A stretch of 64,000 nt of DNA from Glandiceps talaboti (GCF_964340395.1 NC_135550.1:3261001-3325000); one strand, 5' to 3'. Shown: positions 24,878-40,320, numbered from the stretch's first letter. Program-made: numbers and translations. The notes: generated by a model not told the origin, from the sequence alone.

Positions 24878-26165
24878 TAAGGTTCAGTAGTGCTATAGGC
24901 ATAGCGAAGTGTCTGTCTGTCTGTATGTATGTGTGTGTGGATGTGTATGTGTATGTGTAAACAACTGAAAGTCAATAACTGGTGGACCTATTGGTTTGAT
25001 ATTTGGTGGTCATGCTACTTCTGGTGTCTAGTTGGGAAATTGTTCAAATAAAAATGATCGCATCAGAGATGTGGGTTTTGGTTCAGAAAATGTGCTTTTG
25101 GTCAAAAAACTTAAACTCCAAAACTACTGGGCAGATTGGCATGAAATTTGGTGGGAACATTCTTAGGGGTGAGTAAATTAAGATTTGTTCATGACATGAT
25201 GATTCCATCAGGCATATGCAAATTAGGGCTAAAAATGTATCTTTTTGGTCAAAAACCTATAACTCCAAAACTACTCTGCTGATTGGGCTGAAATTTAACA
25301 GGGATGCATCTGTGGGTGTATAAATGAAGAAATATTAAACATATAATGATCTCATAAGTAATATACAAATTAGGTGTAAAAATGTGAATTTTTGTCAAAA
25401 CTTTTATCTCAAAAAGTACTTGGTCAATGAGACTGAAACTTGGTGAGATGTTTCTAGAAGTGTTATTCTGCAGATTTCCTTCAAAGTATTTTGACACAAT
25501 TGGCCCTAGCAACCATGACCACGCCCTTAGCAACAACCAAATGGCAGTAAATTTGGTCAAATAACAACATCATCTGGTAGGCAAGTGAGTAAACATTCAA
25601 AAATATATGCAAATATCCCTTGCAACCATGACCATGCCCATAGCAAGAGCCAAACAGTCATGTATTTCACAAAGATAACAACAGGGATTAATAGACAATT
25701 GAGTAAACATTCAAAAAATGTATGTAAATTTGCCAAGCAACAAGACCACACCCATAGCAACAGCCAAATTATCACATACATTGTGAAAATAACAGCAGGG
25801 ATTAATAGACAATTGAATAAAGAATGAAAAAATGTATGTAATTTTGCCTAGCAACATGACCACACCCATAGCAACAGCCAAATGATCGCGTGTATCGCAG
25901 AGATAGCAACATGGTTGGATAGGCAACTTGATAGTCATTCAGCAAATGAACATCTATTGTTAGCATGGACTAGCATATGCATAAACACTTTAAAAAACTG
26001 TTTAATTGTGCTACAATGCCATTGGCGGTATTTTAAAAACTGTACAGTTGTGCTACAATGTCATTGGTGGTATTTTTAAAAAATGTATAGTTGTGCTACA
26101 ATGCTGTTGGCGGTATTTTAAAAACCTGAACAGACTGTGCTACAACGCCATTGTCGGTATCCCAA
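24878..26165 (+). mobile_element. Family-3 dispersed element, copy C
   Basis: The head has a small hairpin (GCTAT at 24892 and ATAGC at 24900) followed by (GTCT)n and TGTATG repeats. It continues with CAAAACTACTGGGCAGATTGG blocks, four core units near 25505, 25619, 25734 and 25850, and the GGTTGGATAGGCAACTTGAT tail. The 3' part carries four tandem ~45-bp copies of an AAAACTGTACAGTTGTGCTA-type unit (about 25990-26155); copies A and B have one. The site 25335-25338 is the unoccupied equivalent of the piggyBac insertion in copy B. Confidence 0.75.
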
Positions 26166-26304
26166 TATTCTTGTTTATAGGTATAATGCATGCCTTCTAT
26201 GACATTACAATTGTCTTCAGTTGTGGTATTGTTAGAACTGTTGATTGCATAGTAGTTATTTCATTGACATATTTTATGCATATCATAAATTACATCATTG
26301 AATC

Positions 26305-28979
<2,675 letters not shown>

Positions 28980-30243
28980 TATCATTGATATTATGACCAG
29001 TGATTATAGTACTGAATACCCATGATGCTTCATCAATATTATGACCAGTGATTATAGTACTGAATACCCATGGTGCTTCATCAATATTATGACCAGTGAT
29101 TATAGTACTGAATACCCATGGTGCTTCATCAATATTATGACCAGTGATTATAGTACTGAATACCCATGGTGCTTCATCAATATTATGACCAGTGATTATA
29201 GTACTGAATACCCATGGTGCTTCATCAATATTATGACCAGTGATTATAGTACTGAATACCCATGGTGCTTCATCAATATTATGACCAGTGATTATAGTAC
29301 TGAATACCCATGGTGCTTCATCAATATTATGACCAGTGATTATAGTACTGAATACCCATGATGCTTCGTCAATATTATGACCAGTGATTATAGTACTGAA
29401 TACCCATGATGCTCCATCAATATTATGACCAGTGATTATAGTACTGAATACCCATGGTGCTTCATCAATATTATGACCAGTGATTATAGTACTGAATACC
29501 CATGGTGCTTCATCAATATTATGACCAGTGATTATAGTACTGAATACCCATGATGCTCCATCAATATTATGACCAGTGATTATAGTACTGAATACCCATG
29601 GTGCTTCATCAATATTATGACCAGTGATTATAGTACTGAATACCCATGGTGCTTCATCAATATTATGACCAGTGATTATAGTACTTAATACCCATGGTGC
29701 TTCATCAATATTATGACCAGTGATTATAGTACTGAATACCCATGGTGCTTCATCAATATTATGACCAGTGATTATAGTACTGAATACCCATGGTGCTTCA
29801 TCAATATTATGACCAGTGATTATAGTACTGAATACCCATGATGCTCCATCAATATTATGACCAGTGATTATAGTACTGAATACCCATGATGCTCCATCAA
29901 TATTATGACCAGTGATTATAGTACTGAATACCCATGATGCTTCATCAATATTATGACCAGTGATTATAGTACTGAATACCCATGATGCTCCATCAATATT
30001 ATGACCAGTGATTATAGTACTGAATACCCATGGTGCTTCATCAATATTATGACCAGTGATTATAGTACTGAATACCCATGGTGCTTCATCAATATTATGA
30101 CCAGTGATTATAGTACTGAATACCCATGGTGCTTCATCAATATTATGACCAGTGATTATAGTACTGAATACCCATGATGCTCCATCAATATTATGACCAG
30201 TGATTATAGTACTGAATACCCATGGTGCTTCATCAATATTATG
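28980..30243. repeat. 48-bp minisatellite, about 26 copies
   Basis: The unit begins ACCAGTGATTATAGTACTGA and ends TCATCAATATTATG. The main variants are CATGGTGCTTC, CATGATGCTCC and CATGATGCTTC. 48 is three times sixteen and lacks stops in one minus frame, giving a 441-codon frame with a 16-residue repeat (HNIDEAPWVFSTIITG). A plus frame is open as well. The common variants change Glu/Gly and Pro/Ser, so there is no bias to silent change, arguing against coding. Confidence 0.97.
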
Positions 30244-30387
30244 GTTCTTCTTTGATATAGACTGCAGTATTATTTTCTTCATGCTTCAAATACCTACCTT
30301 AAAATATACCAGATTTAAACTGAATGCCTCCCATAAGGGCCAAACCATAGATTTTTGGGCCTACACACATTGTTGGAATAAAAAATT

Positions 30388-31329
30388 CTAAAAGCTATTA
30401 TACATGATATACCACTTAATTGGAAAATTAATTATATGAAACTTAATGAAATTTGAAGCTTGCACAGTTAACATATTGCCTAATTATTAAAAAACCCACA
30501 GTGATTATCGAAATTAACCATATAGATTACAACATCAAGTTTTAATTGACACATTCACTTCTTTATACCAAATTATCTGAAATTTGAAGTTAAGAAATAG
30601 CCTAATTACCGAAAATAATCAATTATGCAAATTAGTCATAAAATTAAAAACTATCTCAAAAGGCTTTAGAGGATGTGTGTTTTGTCATCATGGTTGATGT
30701 GTGTGTGCGCCAAATTATGTGCATTCCAAAGATATAGCTTAATTACTGAAGATCATTAATTATTCAAATTACTCACTAAAAGTAAAGGCTATGTCAACAA
30801 ACTTGTGTGCATTGTTATGGTTGGTATATGTACCAAATTCTATGAAATTTGAAGCTTGCATTCTTAAGATAAACCGAAATTACCGATGTCATTAATTATG
30901 CAAATTATCTACGTCAATAAACTTTATAGGACATATGCATTTGATTATGGTTAACTTATGTACTAAATTATATTGAAATTGATATGCCTTTTTAAGGTAT
31001 AGCCTAATTACTGAAATTCATTAATTATGCAAATTATTCATAAAAGCTTTAAGCTTTGTTATTAGTTAACATATGCACCAAATTATATTGAATTTGAAGT
31101 ATGTGTTCCAAAGATATAGCCTAATTACTCAAAACCATTAATTATGCAAATAACTAATTAATGTTCCTTGGATGTTTACCAAAATCTAATCAGTTCTTTC
31201 CATTTGCATACGGAAGATGTGTAGCAAATTTCATTGTAACTGAGCCAGCCATTTTAAAGAAAATGATGACATAGACGGACAGACATACATCCCCTTTTGA
31301 TACCTCTCGTACCCTTATGGGAGGTAAAA
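30388..31329 (-). mobile_element. Family-2 dispersed element, minus copy
   Basis: Inverted relative to 39090-40007. Read on minus, the head is a hairpin (TACCTC...GAGGTA; plus-strand 31301-31326), then GTCTGTCCGTC-type text, then several diverged blocks each with AATTATGCAAATTA and TAGCCTAATTACTG words, ending near CTTTTAGAATTT. Non-coding. The internal blocks are about 120-170 bp and tandem-like. Confidence 0.75.
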
Positions 31330-31557
31330 ATGTACAACATTCAGAACAACTGTCACAAGATAACAATAAATATGTGACTTTATGAATGCACTTCAACATT
31401 ATTATCCAGCTGGGTTTAATTTTAATTAAACAAGATTAAATAGCATAGAATGTGATCGACAGCTCAATTATGATACATTAACTACTAACTACTAAGTTAT
31501 TGCAGAATATGTGCAACTTTATTTTTCTTTGTAAGTAAAACTCATAATATGAAAATT

Positions 31558-32483
31558 AATGTATGCAGTATATTGTCAACTAAATCAAGACTTTCACAAT
31601 GCAGAAATTAATGTATACAGTATATTGTCAACTAAATCAGGACTTTCACAATGCAGAAATTAATGTATACAGTATATTGTCAACTAAATCAAGACTTTCA
31701 CAATGCAGAAATTAATGTATACAGTATATTGTCAACTAAATCAAGACTTTCACAATGCAGGCATTAATGTATACAGTATATTGTCAACTAAATCAGGACT
31801 TTCACAATGCAGGCATTAATGTATACAGTATATTGTCAACTAAATCAAGACTTTCACAATGCAGGCATTAATGTATACAGTATATTGTCAACTAAATCAA
31901 GACTTTCACAACGCAGGCATTAATGTATACAGTATATTGTCAACTAAATCAAGACTTTCACAATGCAGGCATTAATGTATACAGTATATTGTCAACTAAA
32001 TCAGGACTTTCACAATGCAGGCATTAATGTATACAGTATATTGTCAACTAAATCAGGACTTTCACAACGCAGGCATTAATGTATACAGTATATTGTCAAC
32101 TAAATCAGGACTTTCACAACGCAGGCATTAATGTATACAGTATATTGTCAACTAAATCAGGACTTTCACAATGCAGGCATTAATGTATACAGTATATTGT
32201 CAACTAAATCAGGACTTTCACAACGCAGGCATTAATGTATACAGTATATTGTCAACTAAATCAAGACTTTCACAACGCAGGCATTAATGTATACAGTATA
32301 TTGTCAACTAAATCAGGACTTTCACAACGCAGGCATTAATGTATACAGTATATTGTCAACTAAATCAAGACTTTCACAATGCAGAAATTAATGTATACAG
32401 TATATTGTCAACTAAATCAAGACTTTCACAATGCAGGCATTAATGTATACAGTATATTGTCAACTAAATCAAGACTTTCACAA
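31558..32483. repeat. 52-bp minisatellite, about 18 copies
   Basis: The unit begins GCATTAATGTATACAGTATA and ends GACTTTCACAATGCAG. Variants are GCAGAAATT (outer copies) versus GCAGGCATT (inner), AACGCAG versus AATGCAG, and AAGAC versus AGGAC. The outer-versus-inner pattern fits expansion from within. 52 is not a multiple of three. Confidence 0.97.
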
Positions 32484-32904
32484 CAAATACATGAAAAGGT
32501 CACACTTTTTATACAAATAACAAACAAACATAGTGTTAGAATGCAAACATGGCATGCAAAAGTATTCGTCCAATTTATTCCAGATTATTTATTTCCAATA
32601 ATTAGAAACTATGTCTTCATGGTATTAAGCGGCAACTCAAATTATACACATTGTGTTGTGCTTCAACCTGACAAACTCAAATTATTGTGAAACCTATACA
32701 ATTAAGCATTGACTGATTTTGTTCAAGTATGAAAAAGTTATTATAGCTTAAATTGGAGCTCTAAGGACAATGGAAAGTCAGGTTCATATATGTGATGTTG
32801 TTGTATGTACTTGCATCCTGACACAGTCGGTGTCCTATACATCAGATATTATAAGTGCGTTCAGTATCAATTATCAATCATCGATCATGTTTGATAAGAG
32901 CCAT
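32484..32904. other. No feature seen
   Basis: AT-rich spacer between the 52-bp array and the following MITE. Confidence 0.5.
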
Positions 32905-32914
32905 GTTCAACCTA

Positions 32915-33379
32915 TAATCAGAATAAAATCTGATGTAGTGTACACAGCCCAATTTCCTTTTGGCTGTTACGTTTACTGTCATTTGTTCTTTAGTGAGTGC
33001 TCTTTACATACATCTGACACAATGTACCAAAGGTTTTCCTCATACTACAAGTAGCCAATCAGAATCCATCTTACAATATAACACTCAATGTTTGAAATTG
33101 AAAAATTAGAGAACCCCCAAACAATAATGGTCTGAGCTCTGTGCTCAAGCTGACTTTTCGAACAGACCACTCTGTAGTACTCTGTATTCCTATATTTCAG
33201 CCTATTATGCATTCTCATTTGTTGAGTAAATTGACTCTGTGCTCTTGTTTGGCTTGGGAAACCCTATGGTATTGTTTCAGATGTATGTAATGAGCACTCA
33301 CAAAAGAACGAATGACAATAAATGTAACAGCCAAAAAGAAATTGTGCCATGTACACTACATTGGATTTTAATCATATTG
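32915..33379. mobile_element. Foldback MITE with 10-bp target duplication (Mutator-like?)
   Basis: GTTCAACCTA at 32905-32914 and 33380-33389 flanks an element with long inverted arms. The left arm contains GATGTAGTGTACAC, TTTTGGCTGTTACGTTTACT and ACATACATCTGACACAAT; the right arm has their inverted counterparts (AGATGTATGTAATGAGCA, AATGTAACAGCCAAAAAGAA, TGTACACTACATTGG). It is the same family as 6484-6764 but has a longer centre. Long arms plus a 9-10-bp duplication suggest a Mutator-like origin. Confidence 0.82.
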
Positions 33380-33389
33380 GTTCAACCTA

Positions 33390-35831
33390 GTAACAGTAAC
33401 AAAAACTTAGATAATAACATCTGTTTAATAAATCACATACAATTTGATATATTTTATCAACTTAATCTGGGTCTTTGAAATTCATGCTAAGCATATAGCT
33501 TTGGTTGTGACCACTGATTAGTTTATTGAAACTTAACGCAATTGTAATTTCTTTTGTAGGTGCAAACCAATACTTGGTGAATCACTCTTGTTCAATTCAC
33601 TAATTAAAATACTAAATCAACAGCTCTCTAATTTCCTTTTTGGTAAAAAACAAAGGAAATTTCATTATGACACTTGCATCAATTACTCTGATGGATTTTT
33701 TTCATTCGAGAAATAAACACAGTTCCATTAAAATTCCCTGTCATTGATGAACACATTGCAGTTCTATTTATATACCATGTTTTATCTAAAAGGACAGGAA
33801 AGCTGTTACTGTCTACTTATTGTTCCTGAAATATCAAAGTTTTAAAGGCCAGATAAATCAAGTAATAATTTTCAGATTGACTTTACGACAGGTGTGTTTC
33901 TTGCATCATTAAAAGATCTGCTTTTCCATAGCTTGGCAAGCTGGAAAATGGCCATTAAATGTGGCCCTAATTATTGTTGCCATGGTAATCATGTTGTTAC
34001 CCTAAATTGAAGTTGCATTACTTCCTGTGGGACGTACCTTATCTTTCAGAATTTATCACTAATTTTATGAGTTGTATTGTAAGAACTGTCACAGTGTCAG
34101 ATTCAGTGACACACAGAAGTGAGAAGCTTTTGTTACAGCTGATATCCACAATTCCAGATTTATACCATAGTACATTTCTGTAGATGGAAACTGAATTCTA
34201 TATTCAAGCTTTTCTGCATCAATGGTTCATTATCAGATTTGTCCACCCTTGCTTCCTCATGCAGGTTACTAAAGTCTGTGCTGCATCGTCAACAAAACAT
34301 GGTAGAGGAAATAATAATGACTATTTCTGCACAAGTGTTTTCTTGTGCCTCGATAAATAGCAATTGAGTCATAGAGAATGTTTGATGTCTAGACCAGTTG
34401 CAGACAATTATATGCAATGCTTCATTCATGTGTGTGAGGGAATCTACTTTGTTAAAATCACAACATATGGAAAATCTATTACAAGATTTTGAATTAAAGG
34501 CAGTGTTTTTGTTAATAAGTACTGGGTACAATCTAACTGATTTCCCCAGCTATTTTACTGGAGTTCCCAATCCAAATTATGGTAAGCCATGCACAGCACA
34601 ATGATAATAGCCAACAAGTATGCTCTGCAGACATTCTCTTTCCACTTCATCAAAAACTCAGTGTGCAGGGTTTCTTAAAAACATTGTTGACATTTTCAAA
34701 ACCATAGAATTATTACTGATTTGTTTCTGAATGTCCATTTTCAGGAGTACAGGTATCAGTGACTTTTGGTGGAGGAAGAAAGCAATTTTATGAATTTTGA
34801 TTACTTAACTTTCTTGAAAGCCCTACAGAATATTTACAATGAAAGGATAAAAGTTACACCTGTTATGACTCCAATTGAGGTTTCTGAATGGGTAGGACAA
34901 AAGAAATTTACATGATGTTCATTTTCAGATCAGTGTCATTGTTACATACATTGTATAAACTATCTACCATTGTCACTTGGTTTTGATACACAAAGTCAAT
35001 CTTGGCACAATTATACACAATGTTATGTATAAAAAATGACAATTCCCATATAGAGAACTGTAGCTGATACCTGGTTCTCAATAATTATAATTAACATTTC
35101 AAACTAGAAAGTATATTAGGCAGGCACTATCAGTATTAACAAAGATCGGAACAATCTTGAAATTTGCATACCACTTAAAACAGATGTATACTTTTTAAAG
35201 TGACTGTAATATTTTATTCAATTGTTTCCATAGTAACTAAAACAGGAAAATGATTACCATATTTGTTTAAATCTAAAATAACGTTTTAGTGAAAGTGTCA
35301 ACATGCCTCATTCTCCATCCATAAATGAACAGATTACAGCAATGCATTATGAAATAAATGTGTAGTGAATTGTGTATAGTCATTTGTGTGTTTCTGCTGA
35401 TAGTTCAATGAAACTGAACAATACATTTGACTCATTAACTTGAATCCTGTAAACACAGAAATACCATTTAGGTGTTATGGATATGTTTAAATTTAAAACT
35501 AAACACACCATTTTACCATTACTAAATACATTGAATTTGTGGTAAATATCCATTAGTATGGAAAGTGTATGTTTTGGCAAAGTTAATTCCATCACGGAAA
35601 GGTGATGGGTGATTTGACAGCAATGATTATGAGTAACTATAGCAGTTAGATCTGTCAGTCTTTCAAAGAATAGTTTGCTTTCTCTTTTCACATCATCTTT
35701 TTTCTAGCTTTACTTTCTTAATATGATAAAAATCACAAGACTATTTTTTTACATATGTTTTATAATTGAGTTGTACAGCACCTTGAGATGTCTTTTTATA
35801 TGGAAGGTGGGTTTAAAGAAATAAATTTTAA
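33390..35831. other. No feature seen
   Basis: AT-rich. X-box-like sites GTTGCCATGGTAAT (33976) and GTTTCCATAGTAAC (35224) lie here. Open frames at 34398-34604 (plus), 34289-34531 and 35380-35691 (minus) are short and not recognisable. Confidence 0.5.
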
Positions 35832-38190
35832 CTCTGCTGTCAAAGACAGGCAGCGGAGCTATAGGGGTAGGTTGACGTCTGACCTTTGACCATCGTCTGT
35901 CAATCTGTCCGTCAACTTAATCTTCTGAGCTGAAATTTAGTGTGAAGGTGGCTTAAAATGCCCAGATCTAATTTTGTTCAAGAGAATTTGTCCAGGTCAT
36001 AAGTATGCAAATTAGATAAAAAAAATATAAATCTTTGGTACAAATGCTTCAAAAATGTTCTTCTCCAAAACTACTGGGCCAATTCAGTTGAAATTTATTG
36101 TGTGGGTGTGGGTGTCTAGGGATGAGCAGATATAAGTTTGTTCAAGACAAATTTATTGGGTCATTAATATGCAAATTAGGTCTAAAAATAGAATTTTGGA
36201 TAAAAAATACTTCAAAAATCTTCTCCAAAACTACTAAAAGCCAATTGAGTTGAAATTTGTGGAGGTGTTTTGAGATGAGTTAATGTATTTGTTCAAGACA
36301 AATTGATTAGGTTATTTAACCCTTTCACCACCAGTACCCGGTATACCGGGACGCGCTAGGGCGCCCACCAGTACCCGGTATACCGGGACGCTAAAGTTCA
36401 TTCACCTAAAACCGTTCAAAGGCAGCAATTGCTGCAAAATTTGCTGCCATAACTAGTTCCACACATGCGTATTAGCCTTGTTTATATTGCCTGCCATTTT
36501 GAATGTATGATAGTGAACGGTATCGAGAGCTACGATCCAAATGACGAGCGATCGTAATTTTACGTGCGTTTTTCGCCCACAAGATCGAATTTAAACATGG
36601 CGGATATAATTAACGGCTCTCATAAAATGGTCTACGATATAAATTATGTCACTGTCTTTCTATATTTCGACAGAATTTGACTCAAAATACATCGTTGAAT
36701 ACAAGTATTTAGGTATGGGAACACGTTGTATTTGTGTGTAAAGCATCAAATTCCCGCTAAGGCCGTGTGAGCTGCCGGCGGCAGTTTACGGTTGAATTTT
36801 TGAATGCCGACAAATTTACGCAATCTTGTGACAGGTACCGACTCCCATACTAACGTCTTGGTTATAATTTTTGGCTATAAAATGGATTATTTTGGTTTTA
36901 TTTCTTTTGTTACATCTCAATAATTACTTGTATTTGTACTAGCTCAGCGTGTGAAGGTCAGTGGAGGGAAATTTATGCACGATACGGGCGATTTTACGAA
37001 TCAGATTTTTTATGTGCGTTTTTCAACGTAAAATTCAAATTTCAACATCGCCGAAGCAAAATCTGTCTCCCCTAACGTAACTTACAATGTAAATAACGGT
37101 GCTGTTCATAGAATTTTCCCCCTCAATTTTGACTATGAATACGATGTTTTATACAAGGAGATGACTGAGTGAACTCAATGCAGGAAATGGAAGGATCAGA
37201 TTATCGCAACGTAACTTCAAAGTCCCGACTGCATATTTGGTTTTGTGGGTACAGCATGTTGGCAAAAAGCGCCACTTTGGCGTCCCGATTCGGACTCGTA
37301 TACTACCAACTTGTGGGCATTTTTTACTGATTTTGAGGATAGATTTGGTGATAATTTTTTGTTGTTCTGTCAAATAATGATATATAATTACACAAACTAA
37401 TTTTTCTGAAGGTATTGGTGCAACGACTTCAGGTATTTTTGTCCCTTTCATTGTCGGTGCGGGACTGACTTATTGCGTCGTAATCAGCTTAGAGAGCCGT
37501 TATTTTTTTCCGTTCAAATTTAATACGACTGAAAATAACATTTTCTGCCAAATTTTCACCGATTTTGACCATTTAACCAGTATACAGAATTTTGTAGAAA
37601 CATAAATGTTGGTATTTTGAATTTTGTTTGTAATATAAATGTTTTGTTTATTTGTGATATGTCAATAAATAAACAACACAGGGTTTTTTTACCAATATTT
37701 TCTTATTTTAACCCAAATTTCAGTTGTGAATGTGATATTTGAATGTGTTTATTTGTAAGTATGATATAGACAATTTATTTTCCAGTAAAATGATACCTAA
37801 TTTTCAAAGATTGGGCAATTCTAAGTATTTTTTATATCAATTTGATTGCATACCACTCACCCTCACTTTATGTTAGTGAGGGGGCTGGTGGAGCACAAAC
37901 AATCCCATGAGGCCAATGGTGGTGAAAGAGTTAAATATGCAAAATTAGGTGTAAAAATATAACTTTTATCAAATGGTGACTACAAAGTACAATATTTTAC
38001 CAACTTTCTGTGTGAAATGTTTTCTATAGCGTGTGTTAGTCATCATACGTGTCTGAAGTCACTAACCATTTTATTACTTTGCTAAAACAAAACTTCTTAG
38101 TGAAAGAGCTGAGCAGCAGAACCACTTCTTCACGTTACAAAAAGATAACAAACAAACAAACAAGCAAAAACTGCGGAGCAGTTATGTGAC
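35832..38190 (+). mobile_element. Family-3 dispersed element, copy D, split by a piggyBac-type insertion
   Basis: The head is a hairpin (CTGTC-AAA-GACAG at 35837-35849, extended with one bulge), followed by GCGGAGCTAT, TGACCTTTGACCA and TCTGTCCGTCAAC. Blocks with CCAAAACTACTGGGCC and ATGCAAATTAG follow. The ~111-bp core is absent, and the tail (37935-38190) matches copy A from CCAACTTTCTGTGTGAAAT onward. The interval 36316-37934 is a later insertion. Confidence 0.75.
36316..37934. mobile_element. Non-coding piggyBac-type element, second family
   Basis: TTAA at 36316-36319 and 37931-37934 flanks inverted repeats CCCTTTCACCACCA (36320-36333) and, from the right end, CTCTTTCACCACCA (13 of 14). 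Two copies of the palindrome CCCGGTATACCGGG lie at 36337-36350 and 36374-36387, each within an ACCAGTACCCGGTATACCGG direct repeat. The interior is CpG-rich compared with the flanks and has no frame resembling a transposase; the 100-codon minus frame at 37149-37451 is unrecognised. It differs from the 16.2-kb element in terminal sequence but shares its layout. Confidence 0.88.
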
Positions 38191-38200
38191 GATAGGGCAC

Positions 38201-38223
38201 TTATTATTATTATTATTATTATT
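38201..38223. repeat. (TTA)n microsatellite
   Basis: About seven perfect TTA repeats just beyond the 3' end of family-3 copy D. Confidence 0.95.
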
Positions 38224-39089
38224 GTAAGAAGTGATGTCAGTTCTGTAGAGCAAAATATAACAAAATATGGTATGTTCTGGCCCTTTCATTAGAGCTTGGC
38301 ATTAAAACCACAATAAATCCATAAGAAGTTTGTAATCAATGATGTTGCCATGATATTTTTTTGTAATGACATTGAACAGCTTATGACTTAGAATGTATAA
38401 TTCGGTCTATAACTGTCAACTACTTACATAATTTAAGTGGTGTCTTTCAGACTAACCTCAGCAAATCTACAGTTCTGATAACTCTAAAGTTGGATGAAGT
38501 GCTAGCATGGAAAGAAATGTTTGCTATCATAGAAACAGAAGTCTAAATTCCAGTAGAAAAATTATTTTATTATCATTATTTTTGATGATAATCACATGAT
38601 CCATTTGTTTCTCGTTTGATGCTGATAGCATGTTTTATGAGAATAACTATTTGTGATTCACTCACTTGGACCTTGATGTTGTCCATTGATTATTATTAAT
38701 TGGAAATCTTGTCAGTTTTTCTTGTGATATACTCTTGATTATATTTGATCACTGGCATACATTTGTGGATCATGATACAATTCTTGTGGCACTGATCTGG
38801 TCATCAAAACAAAATGCTGTGTGGTAGAAAATCATGGATAGTATATATCCATGGCAACCAACTACCAGCAGACATTTAACTGTTTCAGTCAGCAAATTGA
38901 GTCCAAGGAGACACCATGTCAGTGCTGTCTGGAACTGGAGTAGTGCTGTCTAGAATTCAATAGTCTAGAGAGATTTAGAGGCATGTATTTATGTGTGTTC
39001 TGAAGCAACCCAAGTGTTCTATATCAGACAATGCTACATCAAAATGGCTGTCTACATGTAACTGTAAATACATGGTAAGTTTTTGCCAG
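38224..39089. other. No feature seen
   Basis: AT-rich; no supportable gene or repeat. Confidence 0.5.
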
Positions 39090-40007
39090 TTTTACCTCCT
39101 GTAAGGGTACGGGAGGTAAAAGGGGGATGTCTGTCTGTGTGTCTGTCTGTCTGTCTGTATGTCCATCTGTGTGTGTGTGTGTGTGTGTCTCCCTGTCTGT
39201 CTGTTCATTTTCTTAAAAATGGCTGGCTCAGTTACAACGAAATTTGCTACATGTCTTACATATGCTAATGGCAAGAACCGATTAGATTTTGATAAACATC
39301 CAATGAACATTAATTAGCTATTTGCATAATTAATGGTTTTGAGTAATCAGGCTATATCTTTGGAACGCATACTTCAAATTCAAAATAATTTGGTGCATAT
39401 GTTAACTATAACAAGGCACATATATCCTATAAGGTTTGTTGATTTAGCTTAAAGCTTTTATGAATAATTTGCATACTTACTGAATTTCATTAATTAGGCT
39501 ATATCTTAAAAATGCATACTTCAAATTTCATAGAATTTGGTACATATACCAACCATAACAATGCGCAGTTTGTTGGTATAGCCTTTACTTTTAATGAGTA
39601 ATTTGAATAATTAATGATCTTCAGTAATTAAGCTATATCTTTGGAATGCACATTTCAAATTCCATTTAATTTGGCACATCCTCAGTGCTGTCATCCTCTG
39701 TTGATATAGTTTTTAGTTTTATAACTAATTTGCATAATTAATGATTTTTGGTATTAAATTAGGCTAAGAATGCAAACTTCAAATTTTAGATAATTTTGTA
39801 TTAATGGTCAATGGTAACGAAGTGCTTGTGTCATTTAAAGCTTGATGTTGTAACTTATAATCTATAAGGTTAATTTGCATAATCAATGGGTTTTTTTAAT
39901 GATTAGGCAATATGTTAACTGTGCAAGCTTAAAATTTTATTAAGTTTCATATAATTAATTGACCAATTAAGTGGTACATCATGTATGATAGCTATACTTT
40001 AGAATTT
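39090..40007 (+). mobile_element. Family-2 dispersed element, plus copy
   Basis: The head is a perfect 10-bp stem, TTTTACCTCC (39090-39099) with GGAGGTAAAA (39112-39121), followed by a (GTCT)n/(GT)n tract to about 39200. Then come ATGGCTGGCTCAGTTACAAC and repeated blocks with TTTGCATAATTAATG and GGCTATATCTTTGGAA words, ending near CTTTAGAATTT. It is an inverted copy of 30388-31329. The small open frames over the microsatellite are artefacts. Confidence 0.8.
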
Positions 40008-40320
40008 CAAAAAATGTATGTAAATGTGCCTATCACAAGACCACACCCATAGCAACAGCAAAATGATCATGTATATTACAAAGATAACAACTGGGATTCA
40101 TAGACAAGTAAACGAAAATTCAAAAATTGTATGCAAATATGTCTAGCAACATGACAAATGATCACATATATTGCAAAGATAACAACATGGTTGGATAGAC
40201 AACTGGATAGTCACTCAGCAAATGAACACCTATTATAGCATGGATCAGCATGCAGTTTGCAAAGCTGTACTGTTGTGCTACAATAAATGCCATTGGTGTT
40301 ATTTTTTTAGAATTCATCTC
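40008..40320 (+). mobile_element. Family-3 fragment directly abutting family-2
   Basis: Two core units (near 40029 and 40143) and the GGTTGGATAGACAACTGGAT tail, with no head. Its first base follows the family-2 3' end without spacer. Confidence 0.75.

Noticed and set aside
24375-24975. Overlapping 140- and 142-codon frames
   Set aside because: They lie across a diverged tandem duplication and a GT/GTCT tract; composition is that of AT-rich non-coding DNA.
37149-37451. 100-codon minus frame inside the second piggyBac-type element as a transposase fragment
   Set aside because: No acidic N-terminus, no DDD-type motif and no Cys-rich tail; cannot be tied to the family.
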